From assembly GCF_900104675.1 (NCBI RefSeq), contig NZ_LT629945.1, forward strand, positions 1,478,756-1,542,755: 64,000 nt of DNA, given 5' to 3'. How positions within the stretch are numbered: position 1 is the stretch's first letter; every line of letters begins with the position of its first letter. The notes below the pieces were generated by a model that did no database searches, was not told the origin of the DNA, and was given only the letters and a program-made list of their open reading frames with translations. The position numbers were made by a program, and so were the translations under genes. This document shows positions 27,897 through 36,742 of the stretch, one piece after another. This DNA is from Angelakisella massiliensis. GTDB taxonomy: Bacteria; Bacillota; Clostridia; Oscillospirales; Ruminococcaceae.

Positions 27897-28818
27897 TGCT
27901 TATCCCGAGTATTTTGTGGAGAATCAGAATGGCGATCTGACCGCCAATGATTTTGATTCCGATTATTTCTCCATCACCACCAAGCGCATCACCAGCGGTG
28001 CGTCTTACATCAAGTCCATCAGCATCAATGACAGCGAGGGCTGCGTAGAAATCACCTTCAACGGCGATTACGACATGGCGCTCAACGGCAAGCGCGACAT
28101 TGAAATTGATGAGCTGGAAGTCAAGTCCAAGAAGGTTATCAACGAGGACGAAGACGACGAAATCAAGAAGAACACCACCTTCCTGGTATGCGAGAACCTG
28201 TCCATTGATCTGGGCTATACCGAAGTAGATCCCTATCCCCTGAATGAGGACATGGATATTTTGGAGAGCGATCTGAACAAGATCATCTGCTTCGACAAGG
28301 ATACCGGCACTGACGATGTTTCCTACGGTACCGTAAGCGTGGAGCTGGGCGACGTTGCCTATCTGGAAGGCCGCGTTTATGACGGCGATGAGGTCTACTA
28401 TGGCTACGATGAGGATGCCGACACCGATATCCTCAAAGCTTATCCCGATGCTGAGATGTCCTTCGTGAACATCTACACCAACGGTTTCCCCACCGCGATG
28501 GATCTGGAACTGTATGCCAATGAGGACGAGTATGTCTACGGCATTAAGGATGGCAAAGTGGTAGACGCCGGTCTGGATTGGGACGAGGATGCCTATGCTT
28601 ATGTGGGCAAGATCCGTTCCTCCGCTTCCTACATCATCAGCGACATTGAGCTGGATGTTTCCGCTGTGGATGATACCACTGACGATACCACCGATGACGG
28701 CACTGCTACTGATGGTGTTGATAACCCTGATACCGGCGCCAACGATGTAGTGGGCGTGGCTACCGCTCTGGCAGTCGTGTCTCTGGTTGCCGCTGGTGCT
28801 GTGGCGGTGAAGAAGTAA
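27897..28818 (+). pseudogene. 5'-truncated cell-surface protein with NPDTG-type C-terminal anchor
   Basis: The frame codes for an acidic extracellular protein fragment of about 300 residues (many Asp and Glu) with two related units, one with SGASYIKSISIN near the start and one with RSSASYIISDIEL near the end. A Thr/Asp linker then leads to NPDTGAND and a hydrophobic helix ending in KK, like a sortase-type sorting signal. There is no start codon with a ribosome binding site; the frame emerges straight out of the glmS terminator stem, and the first possible codon (TTG 27874) is inside it. I read it as the 3' remnant of a larger gene after a deletion. Whether any product is made is unknown. Confidence 0.7.
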
Positions 28819-28929
28819 TTCTCCACACACATTCCTTCTCAAGCAATAAAAGCCCCGCTGTTCTCCGTGTCCGGTGCATGGGGACAATTTATGAACCTAC
28901 CCATATAACTTCATATTTGTTCCTGTGGA

Positions 28930-28961
28930 GGGAGGCTGTGTTTCGGCACAGCCTCCCTTTT
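28930..28961. terminator. Hairpin terminator after the recombinase remnant
   Basis: GGGAGGCTGTG (28930-28940) pairs perfectly with CACAGCCTCCC (28947-28957), followed by TTTT on the plus strand. It lies between the 3' ends of the surface-protein remnant (+) and the recombinase remnant (-). Confidence 0.75.
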
Positions 28962-28965
28962 CTGC

Positions 28966-30459
28966 TCATGCAACCTCATTTGGGATTTCTTCTGACACAG
29001 AATCCGCCATATTCTGAGGCAGTTCGTCCACCAGCCCAATGTCACGGTAGTAGATGCGTACCTCCTGCGGTGCTGTGCGGGAGTATTTCTCCGCACGCTC
29101 ACCGACCTCCACTCGCTTGATGAAGATGCGCAGGATCTCAGCAGTCAGCTCCGGGATCTCGCTGTGCCGCTTGGCGTTCTCAATGAACCGGGCAATATTG
29201 GAGCTGGAGTCTTTCAGTTCCTGAAGCCTTACTTCCATGGCAGGGAGCTGTTCCTGGATCTCTTTCTGCTCGGCGGTGTACTCCTGAGAGAGGATACGAT
29301 ACTGCTCGTCCGGGATACGTCCAAGTACACTGTCCTCGTAGAGCCGTTTGAACAGCTTTGTCAGCTCGATTTGGCGCTTCTGCATGGTGTCGCTCTTCTT
29401 CTGGAGCACTGCGATCTCCTGCTGTGCCTCCTTGCCCTGCTTCTTGCGGATATGCTCCGCAAACCGCAGCTCATTCTGACGAGCGAAGTGTGTGACACGG
29501 CGAATATCATCCAACAGGATAGCATTAAGCTCTTGTTCCCGGATATAATGAGCGGAGCACACAGCTTTGCCTTTCTTTTTGTAGGTGGAGCACATGAAGT
29601 TGTTTTTTACCGCATCCATGGTGTGCGCTCGGTGCAGTACCATGGTACCTCCACAGTCCAGGCAGTAGACCAATCCAGAGAAGATATTCTGCTCGTCCAT
29701 GTTGGCTCTGCGCCGTTTGTGCTTGCGGATATCCTGTACGATCTCCCAGGTCTGTTGCGTAACGAGCGCCTCGTGCGTATTCTCAAAGCGGAGCTGCTCA
29801 GATTCTGGACGCTCAATGCGCTTCTTGTTCTTGAAGGACAGGGTGGTGGATTTCAGGTTGATGGTGTGGCCCAGATAGGTCTCATCCTCCAGAATGCCTG
29901 CGACGGTGTTGGTGGACCAGTTGTACGGCCGGGTGATATCCACTCCGGTCAGTTCCACTCCGTGCTTCTGGTAGTAGGAGTATCCAGGCGTGGGGATTTT
30001 GTCTTTCTTGAGCTGCTTTGCGATCTGGGCAGGACCCTTTCCGGACACACATAGGTCAAAGATATAACGCACTACCGGAGCGGTTTCAGGATCAGGCACC
30101 ATGTGCCGTTTGGGATCTGCCGGGTCCTTCATATACCCATAGCGGGGGCGAGAGGAAACCCGGGCGCCAGTCTCCGCCTTGATCCGAACCACAGAGCGTC
30201 CCTTCTTGCTGCAGTCCTTGGCATAGAATTCGTTCATCAAATTCCGGAAGGGCGTAAAATCGTTGGTGGACTCATACAGGCTGTCCACACCATCGTTGAC
30301 GGCGATAAACCGCACACCATAGCTTGGGAAGATGAGTTCCGTGTACTGACCCACCTGAAGGTACTCACGGCCCAGTCGGGACATGTCCTTGACGATCAGT
30401 GTTTCCACCTGACCGTTTTCCATCAGCTCCATGACCTGCTGCCAGCCTGGGCGGTTGAA
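28966..30459 (-). pseudogene. Large serine recombinase, C-terminal part of a gene split by the ICE
   Basis: The frame matches a TnpX-like site-specific recombinase from FNRPGWQQVMELM onward: the rest of the resolvase domain (KDMSRLGREYLQVG), the recombinase domain, a zinc ribbon (YCLDCGGTMVLHR), a coiled coil and a DUF4368-type end. The N-terminal catalytic segment with the active Ser is missing here. The residues upstream of FNRPG in the open frame (to 30561) are ICE sequence read by chance. The adjoining piece, ending DDGYSGTNF, is found at 57003-57101 on the other side of the ICE. Joined, they read SGTNFNRPGW without a break. Confidence 0.9.
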
Positions 30460-30480
30460 TAATGAGGTGTGATAGCGATA
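30458..30480 (+). other. attL: left ICE junction and terminal repeat
   Basis: The shared dinucleotide AA (30458-30459) ends the chromosomal recombinase sequence. ICE sequence follows, with GATAGCGATA at 30471-30480 as the inner part of an imperfect 23-bp inverted terminal repeat; outside it, T at position 3 and TG.GGT at positions 6-11 also match the right end. Confidence 0.85.
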
Positions 30481-30560
30481 GCGGCAAAAAGCTAATAAAA
30501 TCAATGGTTTTGCGGACAGCGGATAGACAGGGAATGTGTTAAAAACTGAATACGCACACA

Positions 30561-30610
30561 AACGGCGTTACCTTAACCCCTTTGGGGGAGAAAGTAACGC
30601 CGTTTTTTTA
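30561..30610. terminator. Terminator-like hairpin at the left end of the ICE
   Basis: AACGGCGTTAC pairs with GTAACGCCGTT, followed by TTTTTT. It sits just before the first ICE gene and could shield the element from outside transcription; on the minus strand it could stop outward transcription. Confidence 0.7.
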
Positions 30611-30638
30611 TGCCCGCAGGAAAGGAGGTGCAGCCGGA

Positions 30639-30857
30639 ATGTATTTCACAAAGGGCAAGCAGCGGGCGTTTGAATTGCTCATGCAGCAGAAGCCGGGATT
30701 TGACCGCTATCAATCCGGTTGTGCCGGAGATGATGAAGATTGCGGCACTTGCCGTTTCTACCGCCCCGGGTGGAAATATGAGTTTTGCGTTTTCAAAGAG
30801 TGTCCCTATTGCCCCGGCAAAAGGACGCGGAAAACGCACGCCAGCATGGACAAATAG
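30639..30857 (+). CDS. Small cysteine-rich protein, first ICE gene
   Basis: A 72-residue hydrophilic protein. Cysteines are grouped as CAGDDEDCGTC and CVFKECPYC, a pattern that suggests a small zinc-binding fold. The ATG 30639 follows AAAGGAGGTG with ideal spacing; the longer open frame upstream crosses the hairpin and is not used. It is the first gene after the left end and precedes the replication initiator. I do not know a function. Similar small Cys-rich proteins are common accessory genes of this ICE group, from general recollection. Confidence 0.65.
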   Translation: MYFTKGKQRAFELLMQQKPGFDRYQSGCAGDDEDCGTCRFYRPGWKYEFCVFKECPYCPGKRTRKTHASMDK

Positions 30858-30985
30858 ACGGGCAAAAGCCCTTGTGCCATGCGGCTTTGCAGACGCGAAA
30901 ACGGCAAAGGGCATATTGCAATACCAAAACAGCCGAAAACGGCTTTCTAATTGTCCACGCATACCAAGAGAGGAAGTGAGGAAAT

Positions 30986-31930
30986 ATGGCAGTTTTCAGA
31001 GTGGAGCGAAATACGGGATATACCGTTATGAGCAACCACCACTTGCGAAACAAGGAATTGTCCTTAAAGGCAAAGGGCTTGTTGTCGCAAATGCTTTCGC
31101 TGCCCGAAGATTGGGATTATACCCTTGCGGGCTTATCCCATATCAACCGGGAGAAGATCGACGCAATCCGCGAAGCGGTAAAGGAACTCGAAAAAGCCGG
31201 ATATATCGTGCGCAGCCGGGAGCGCGACGAAAAGGGACGCTTGCGGGGCGCAGATTACGTCATATACGAGCAGCCGCAGCCGCGAGAGCCGGAAGCAGCT
31301 ACCAGCGGCGGACAGCCGCCTATATTGGATTTACCTACATTGGAAAATCCAACATTGGATAATCCAACGTTGGAAAAACCTACGCAGGAAAAACCTACGT
31401 TGGAAAATCCAACGCAATTAAATAAAGATATATTAAGTAAAGAACAATCAATTACTGATTTATCAAGTACCGATTCCATTCCTTTCCATTCCCTAAACCC
31501 CTTGCCCTTTGCGCATGGCGAAGCGGCTACGCCGCCGGAAAGGAAAAGAACGGAAGCGAAAAGCAATAGCGCAGTAGAGATTTACAGGGAGATTATCAAG
31601 GACAATATCGAATACGACCATCTCATTCAAAACTGCAAAATTGACAAAGACCGTTTGGACGAGATTGTTGACCTTATGCTGGAAACCGTCTGCACAGCCC
31701 GAAAGACAATCCGTATTGCCGGGGACGACTACCCCGCCGAATTGGTGAAATCCAAGTTTTTGAAGCTGAACAGCAGCCATATTGAGTTTGTTTTGGATTG
31801 CATGAGGGAGAACACAACCAAAGTGCGCAACATCAAGCAGTATCTAAAAGCGGTGCTGTTCAACGCGCCGAGTACCATTGACAGCTACTATACCGCCCTT
31901 GTCAATCACGACTTATACGGCGGCGAATGA
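30986..31930 (+). CDS. Replication initiator / helix-turn-helix protein (DUF6017-like)
   Basis: A 314-residue cytosolic protein. The N-terminal winged-helix-like domain (FRVERNTGYTVMSNHHLRNK, then LSLKAKGLLSQMLSLP, to about residue 95) matches replication-initiator N-terminal domains of ICEs and plasmids. A low-complexity linker made of pentapeptide repeats (PTLEN/PTLDN/PTLEK, residues 117-143) follows. The C-terminal domain (about 195-314) is helical, with LVKSKFLKLNSSHIEFVLDCM, like the DUF6017/DnaD-type ends. It probably helps replicate the excised ICE circle. The repeats in the DNA (31334-31417) may act as iterons. ATG 30986 follows GAGAGGAAGTGAGG. Confidence 0.72.
   Translation: MAVFRVERNTGYTVMSNHHLRNKELSLKAKGLLSQMLSLPEDWDYTLAGLSHINREKIDAIREAVKELEKAGYIVRSRERDEKGRLRGADYVIYEQPQPREPEAATSGGQPPILDLPTLENPTLDNPTLEKPTQEKPTLENPTQLNKDILSKEQSITDLSSTDSIPFHSLNPLPFAHGEAATPPERKRTEAKSNSAVEIYREIIKDNIEYDHLIQNCKIDKDRLDEIVDLMLETVCTARKTIRIAGDDYPAELVKSKFLKLNSSHIEFVLDCMRENTTKVRNIKQYLKAVLFNAPSTIDSYYTALVNHDLYGGE
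31334..31417 (+). repeat. 15-bp tandem repeats with palindromic cores inside the initiator gene
   Basis: Five full 15-base units (31334, 31349, 31364, 31379, 31394) plus a partial sixth. Consensus is CCwACrTTGGAwAAw. Several contain or create palindromes such as CCAACGTTGG and TCCAACATTGGA. In protein they give the pentapeptide repeat P-T-(L/Q)-(E/D)-(N/K). They may be an iteron-like origin within the initiator gene. Confidence 0.75.
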
Positions 31931-31966
31931 GCATAGCCGCACTTTACCGGGAAAGGAGTTGATACC

Positions 31967-32440
31967 TTGCAGGAGGAAGTAACCCAAAAAACGATTGCCC
32001 TATACGTCAAAGTGGGAAAAGGCGCGGCGCGGCTTACCGAACAGGCGTTACAGAAAGCAATCCAAAAGTTTTTGGAGCAGAAAAGCAAACCCGCGCATGG
32101 GAAACAGACCATGCGGCAGCTTATGAAGCAGAACGCGGGTGTTTCCAACATCGAGATCACCGACAGCAATATTAAAGCCTTTGAGAGTACGGCGAAGAAA
32201 TACAACATAGATTTTTCGCTAAAAAAGGTTAAGGGCGAGCAGACCCGTTACCTTGTGTTTTTCAAAGGCCGGGACGCGGACGTTATGACCGCAGCGTTTC
32301 AAGAGTTTTCCGCAAAGAAGCTGAACCGGGAGAAAAAGCCCTCTATCCGCAAAGCCCTTGCCGCTGCAAAGGACAAGGCGAAGCAGCTTAACGCCGCCCG
32401 CGACAAGGTAAAGAAAATGGACAGGGGGCGCGAGATATGA
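31967..32440 (+). CDS. pcfB: PcfB family conjugation protein (DUF3801)
   Basis: A 157-residue cytosolic protein. The start MQEEVTQKTIALYVKVGKGAARLTEQAL and the middle GKQTMRQLMKQNAGVSNIEITDSNIKAFESTAKKY are characteristic of PcfB, a relaxosome accessory factor first known from enterococcal pCF10. It helps bring the relaxase-DNA complex to the coupling protein. The C terminus is rich in Lys/Ala and basic. The start is a TTG at 31967, nine bases after GAAAGGAG. It overlaps the next gene (coupling protein) by four bases, the usual pcfB-pcfC arrangement. Confidence 0.85.
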   Translation: MQEEVTQKTIALYVKVGKGAARLTEQALQKAIQKFLEQKSKPAHGKQTMRQLMKQNAGVSNIEITDSNIKAFESTAKKYNIDFSLKKVKGEQTRYLVFFKGRDADVMTAAFQEFSAKKLNREKKPSIRKALAAAKDKAKQLNAARDKVKKMDRGREI

Positions 32441-34218
32441 AGCAGATCAACTACAAAAAGCTGATACTTCCGAATATCCCCTATGTGTTCTTTGTCTATC
32501 TCTTTGATAAAGTCGGACAGGCGGTGCGGCTTGCCCCCGGCGCGGATATTTCTGCAAAGATACTGAATATCACACAAGGATTTTCCGCAGCCTTTGAAAA
32601 CGCCTTGCCGAGCGTTTACCCGTTGGATTTGCTTGTCGGCATTGTCGGTGCGGTGATTATCCGCTTGATAGTCTATGTCAAAGGGAAAAACGCGAAGAAA
32701 TACCGCAAGGGCGCGGAGTACGGCTCTGCCCGATGGGGAAACGCCGAAGATATAAAGCCCTACATAGACCCGGATTTCCAAAACAACATCATTTTGACGC
32801 AGACGGAACGGCTTACCATGAACAGCCGCCCGAAGCAGCCGAAGTACGCGAGAAATAAGAACGTCGTCGTGATCGGCGGCAGCGGCAGCGGAAAAACAAG
32901 ATTTTTTGTCAAACCTAATCTAATGCAGCTTCATTCCTCTTACGTCTTAACCGACCCGAAAGGTACGGTTTTGATTGAGTGCGGGAAGCTGCTGCAACGG
33001 GCGGGCTACCGCATTAAGGTACTGAATACGATTAACTTCAAAAAATCTATGCACTACAACCCCTTTGTGTATATCCGCAGCGAGAAAGATATTTTGAAGC
33101 TGGTAAATACGTTGATAGCGAATACCAAAGGTGAGGGAGAAAAAAGCGCGGAGGATTTTTGGGTAAAGGCAGAACGGCTTTTGTATTGCGCGTTGGTGGG
33201 CTACATCTGGTACGAAGCCCCCGCCGAGGAAATGAACTTTATTACCCTGTTGGAACTTATCAACGCCAGCGAAGCCCGCGAGGACGACGAGGAATATCAA
33301 AGCCCCGTCGATTTGCTGTTTGCCGACTTGGAAGAACGCGACCCCGACCATTTCGCGGTGAAGCAGTACCGAAAATATAAATTGGCGGCGGGCAAAACCG
33401 CAAAATCAATCCTCATTTCTTGCGGTGCGAGGCTCGCTCCTTTTGATATAAAGGAATTGCGCGATCTTATGTCCTACGACGAATTAGAACTTGACACGTT
33501 AGGCGACAGAAAAACAGCTTTGTTTTTGATTATGAGCGATACGGACAGCACGTTTAATTTTGTTATCGCTATGCTGCAATCGCAGTTATTTAATCTCTTG
33601 TGCGACAAGGCCGACGACGAATACGGCGGCAAGCTGCCGGTTCATGTTCGCTGCCTGTTAGACGAGTTTGCAAACATTGGACAAATCCCGCAGTTTGAAA
33701 AATTGATTGCCACAATCCGCAGCCGGGAAATCTCGGCTTCTATCATTCTGCAATCGCAGAGCCAGCTAAAAGCCATTTACAAGGACGCGGCAGAAATCAT
33801 ACTTGACAATGCCGACAGCACCTTGTTTTTGGGAGGGCGCGGGAAAAATGCAAAGGATATTTCGGAGAACTTGGGACGTGAAACAATCGACAGTTTCAAC
33901 ACTTCCGAAAATCGCGGCACGCAGGTTTCTCATGGCCTCAATTATCAGAAATTGGGAAAGGAGTTGATGACACAGGACGAAATCGCAGTTATGGACGGAG
34001 GAAAATGTATTTTGCAGTTGCGCGGCGTGCGCCCCTTTTTCAGCGATAAGTACGATATAACGCAGCACCCGAACTACAAATACCTTTCCGACTTCGACAA
34101 GAAAAACGCTTTTGACGTTGAACGGTATATGTCCACCCGTCCGGCAATCGTAAAGCCCGACGAACCCTTTGACATATACGAAATAGATTTGTCCGACGAG
34201 GACGCAGCCGCCGAATAA
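32437..34218 (+). CDS. virD4: VirD4-like type IV coupling protein (PcfC/TraG family)
   Basis: ATPase that connects the relaxosome to the type IV secretion channel. Two N-terminal membrane segments (about residues 8-28 and 58-80) precede the cytosolic part. Walker A is VVIGGSGSGKTRFF near residues 144-157 and Walker B is LLDEFANIGQIP near residue 407. A TTTRMHYNPF-like region is represented by KKSMHYNPFVYI near residue 206, and ASIILQSQSQLKAIY near residue 435 is the typical sensor region. Length of 593 residues is normal. It overlaps pcfB by an ATGA. Confidence 0.92.
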   Translation: MKQINYKKLILPNIPYVFFVYLFDKVGQAVRLAPGADISAKILNITQGFSAAFENALPSVYPLDLLVGIVGAVIIRLIVYVKGKNAKKYRKGAEYGSARWGNAEDIKPYIDPDFQNNIILTQTERLTMNSRPKQPKYARNKNVVVIGGSGSGKTRFFVKPNLMQLHSSYVLTDPKGTVLIECGKLLQRAGYRIKVLNTINFKKSMHYNPFVYIRSEKDILKLVNTLIANTKGEGEKSAEDFWVKAERLLYCALVGYIWYEAPAEEMNFITLLELINASEAREDDEEYQSPVDLLFADLEERDPDHFAVKQYRKYKLAAGKTAKSILISCGARLAPFDIKELRDLMSYDELELDTLGDRKTALFLIMSDTDSTFNFVIAMLQSQLFNLLCDKADDEYGGKLPVHVRCLLDEFANIGQIPQFEKLIATIRSREISASIILQSQSQLKAIYKDAAEIILDNADSTLFLGGRGKNAKDISENLGRETIDSFNTSENRGTQVSHGLNYQKLGKELMTQDEIAVMDGGKCILQLRGVRPFFSDKYDITQHPNYKYLSDFDKKNAFDVERYMSTRPAIVKPDEPFDIYEIDLSDEDAAAE

Positions 34219-34285
34219 AAACGGCGGCATTTTTATTTCCAACAACATTTTTTGAGCCGTTTTAGCGGCAGAAAGCGAGGTTTAT

Positions 34286-34501
34286 ATGGATTTTTTCAAC
34301 AGCGCAGTTGACGTATTGCAGACTTTGGTAATCGCGCTTGGCGCAGGTCTTGGCATTTGGGGTGCCATTAACTTAATGGAGGGTTACGGCAACGACAATC
34401 CGGGAGCAAAAAGCCAGGGCATGAAGCAGCTCATGGCGGGCGGCGGCGTTGCGTTGATCGGCGGCACCCTTGTTCCGCTTCTTTCCAAACTTTTTGGATA
34501 A
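34286..34501 (+). CDS. Maff2 family conjugation membrane protein
   Basis: A 71-residue protein with two hydrophobic helices (about residues 8-30 and 47-68) around a short Gly/Asn loop (YGNDNPGAKSQG). The pattern matches the Maff2 family, small membrane proteins encoded between the coupling protein and the TrbL/VirB6-like gene in Firmicute ICEs; they resemble VirB2/VirB3-size channel subunits. GAAAGCGAGG precedes the ATG. The precise role in the channel is not established. Confidence 0.8.
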   Translation: MDFFNSAVDVLQTLVIALGAGLGIWGAINLMEGYGNDNPGAKSQGMKQLMAGGGVALIGGTLVPLLSKLFG

Positions 34502-34571
34502 TGCCTAAAACAAATACCACCCGCCGCGCCCTCTCGGAAACGGGAGGGCGCGGGAAAGGAGGGATTAACTT

Positions 34572-35435
34572 TTGATATGGCAGATGATTGAAGATTGGTT
34601 TCGCGGCATTTTGACAGACGGGATTTTATCGAACCTCTCCGGCTTGTTTGACAGCGTAAATACAGAGGTTGGAGAAATTGCAACGCAAGTCGGCACGACC
34701 CCCGCCGGGTGGAACGCGGGCATATTCAACATGATACGCAGCCTTTCGGAAAACGTCATTGTACCGATTGCGGGCGTTATCATTACCTTTGTCATGTGTT
34801 ATGAACTAATCCAGCTTGTAATTGAAAAAAACAATCTGCACGATCTCGACACTTGGATTTTCTTCAAATGGATTTTCAAAACCTTTGTTGCGGTGCTGCT
34901 GGTAACAAATACTTGGAACATTGTCATGGGAGTTTTCGACGTTACGCAGAGCGTCGTCAATCAGAGCGCGGGGGTTATCATATCCGATACAAGCATAGAC
35001 GTTACCACCGTTATTACCGACATTGAAGCAAAACTCGAAGCTATGAGCGTGGGCGGTCTTTTGGGGTTATGGTTTCAATCCCTCTTTGTAGGGCTTACCA
35101 TGAAAGCCCTGTCAATCTGTATTATGCTTGTGGTGTATGGGCGCATGATTGAAATATACCTTGTAACGAGCGTTGCCCCTATCCCTATGGCAACAATGGT
35201 AAATCACGAATGGGGCAGCATGGGACAGAATTACTTAAAATCTTTGCTTGCGCTTGGTTTTCAAGCGTTTTTGATTTTGGTGTGTGTCGGCATTTATGCG
35301 GTATTGATACAGACAATCGCAGCGACCGACGACATTTCCGGCGCGATCTGGGCTTGCATGGGCTATACCGTTCTCTTGTGCTTTACGCTTTTCAAAACAG
35401 GAAGCCTTGCAAAGAGCGTCTTTTCGGCACATTAA
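34572..35435 (+). CDS. VirB6/TrbL-like conjugation channel protein
   Basis: Polytopic inner-membrane protein of 287 residues with about six membrane helices (major ones near residues 55-80, 100-120, 160-195, 205-225, 235-260 and 262-280). WNIVMGVFDVTQSVVNQSAGVI and a VTSVAPIPMATMVN stretch match the VirB6/TrbL-like proteins of CTn/Tn1549 elements. The start appears to be a TTG at 34572, eight bases after AAAGGAGGG; ATG 34584 is an alternative. It is part of the T4SS operon, next to Maff2. Confidence 0.82.
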   Translation: MIWQMIEDWFRGILTDGILSNLSGLFDSVNTEVGEIATQVGTTPAGWNAGIFNMIRSLSENVIVPIAGVIITFVMCYELIQLVIEKNNLHDLDTWIFFKWIFKTFVAVLLVTNTWNIVMGVFDVTQSVVNQSAGVIISDTSIDVTTVITDIEAKLEAMSVGGLLGLWFQSLFVGLTMKALSICIMLVVYGRMIEIYLVTSVAPIPMATMVNHEWGSMGQNYLKSLLALGFQAFLILVCVGIYAVLIQTIAATDDISGAIWACMGYTVLLCFTLFKTGSLAKSVFSAH

Positions 35436-35451
35436 GGGGGTGAGTTATGAT

Positions 35452-36348
35452 TTGAAAATCGGTTTAATCGACGTTGACAGCCATAATTTCCCCAACCTCT
35501 GCTTGATGAAGCTATCCGCGTATCATAAAGCAAAGGGGCATACGGTGGAATGGTGGAACGCAAAAGGGCGGTACGACCTTGTATATAAAAGCCGCGTCTT
35601 TACAGACACTTACTCCAAAGACACGATAACCGTTACCAACGCGGAACAGGTTATTTTCGGCGGTACGGGCTACGACACGAAAAACCGCTTGCCGCCGGAA
35701 GTGGAACACAGTTACCCGGATTATTCTATCTACCCGCAGTTTTTCGGGATTGCCTACGGCTTTTTAAGCCGGGGTTGTCCGAGAAATTGCGGGTTTTGCA
35801 TTGTCAGCAGTAAAGAAGGGCGCAAAAGCGTTAAGGTTGCGGATTTATCCGAGTTTTGGAAATGGCAGCCGGAAATAAAAATCATGGACGCTAATCTGCT
35901 TGCCTGTCCCGACCATGAAAATCTCATTGAGCAGCTTATACAGAGCCGCGTATGGGTGGATTTTTCGCAAGGGCTGGATATACGCCTTGTGAACAGGGAT
36001 AATGTCAGCCTGTTAAATCGGGTACGGATAAAAGCGGTACATTTTGCATGGGATAATCCCGACGAGGACTTGACCGGGTATTTCCAACGTTTTTTGGATT
36101 TGACCGCCATTAAGAGCAGCCGCCAGCGGCGCGTATATGTGCTTACCAACTATGGCAGCACCCACGAACAGGATTTATACCGCGTGAACACCTTGCGGGC
36201 TATGGGCTTTGACCCGTATGTGATGATTTATGAGCGTCCAACCGCCCCACCTGTTACCCGCCATTTGCAACGGTGGGTAAATAACAAACGGCTTTTCTAT
36301 GCTGTCCCCCGTTTTGAAGATTACATTCCGAGCAGAAAGGAGGTTTGA
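35452..36348 (+). CDS. Radical SAM protein of unknown target
   Basis: A 298-residue protein with the radical SAM cysteine motif RGCPRNCGFC (Cys109, Cys113, Cys116), which would hold a 4Fe-4S cluster and cleave S-adenosylmethionine. The N terminus (KIGLIDVDSHNFPNLCLMKLS) resembles the start of a B12-binding-type Rossmann domain as found in some radical SAM groups, but without a visible cobalamin His motif. The middle has FAWDNPDEDL and YVLTNYGSTHEQDLYRVN. The start is a TTG at 35452; the nearer ATG opens only M-I-stop. It lies between channel genes trbL-like and prgI with tight spacing. Substrate and role are unknown. Confidence 0.75.
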   Translation: MKIGLIDVDSHNFPNLCLMKLSAYHKAKGHTVEWWNAKGRYDLVYKSRVFTDTYSKDTITVTNAEQVIFGGTGYDTKNRLPPEVEHSYPDYSIYPQFFGIAYGFLSRGCPRNCGFCIVSSKEGRKSVKVADLSEFWKWQPEIKIMDANLLACPDHENLIEQLIQSRVWVDFSQGLDIRLVNRDNVSLLNRVRIKAVHFAWDNPDEDLTGYFQRFLDLTAIKSSRQRRVYVLTNYGSTHEQDLYRVNTLRAMGFDPYVMIYERPTAPPVTRHLQRWVNNKRLFYAVPRFEDYIPSRKEV

Positions 36349-36349
36349 A

Positions 36350-36742
36350 ATGGCGTATGTAACCGTCCCAAAGGACTTAACAAAAATCAAAAGCAAGGTA
36401 ATGTTCAACCTTACCAAACGACAGCTAATTTGTTTCAGCGCGGCGGTAGCAATCGGACTGCCGCTGTTCTTTTTGGTAAAAGACAGCGTTGGAACAACCA
36501 CAGCGGCATTGTGCATGGTGCTTGCCATGCTGCCTATGTTTTTGCTTGCCATGTACGAGAAAAACGGGCAACCGCTGGAAGTGATTATTCGGCAATTTGT
36601 GGAAGTGAAGTTTCTTCGCCCCAAAGAGCGACCTTATCAGACCAACAATTTTTATGCCGCCCTTGCGCGGCAAGAGCAATTAGATAAGGAGGTACGGGCG
36701 ATTGTCAAAGGAAAAGAAAAACACCCAAAACGAAAAGCGTAA
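36350..36742 (+). CDS. prgI: PrgI family conjugation protein
   Basis: A 130-residue protein with two adjacent membrane helices (about residues 28-45 and 50-68), the start MAYVTVPKDLTKIKSKVMFNLTKRQL, and a basic C-terminal tail. This is the PrgI family, VirB3-like proteins paired with VirB4 in Gram-positive conjugation systems. The start ATG 36350 follows AAGGAGG and immediately follows the radical SAM stop. Its end overlaps the VirB4 start by 41 bases in a different frame. Confidence 0.87.
   Translation: MAYVTVPKDLTKIKSKVMFNLTKRQLICFSAAVAIGLPLFFLVKDSVGTTTAALCMVLAMLPMFLLAMYEKNGQPLEVIIRQFVEVKFLRPKERPYQTNNFYAALARQEQLDKEVRAIVKGKEKHPKRKA

Noticed and set aside
30460-30561. N-terminal 34 residues of the recombinase frame
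   Set aside because: This part is ICE end sequence; the true continuation lies at 57003-57101.
31334-31417. CRISPR-like array
   Set aside because: Units are adjacent without spacers and are translated as part of the initiator protein; only a tandem repeat.
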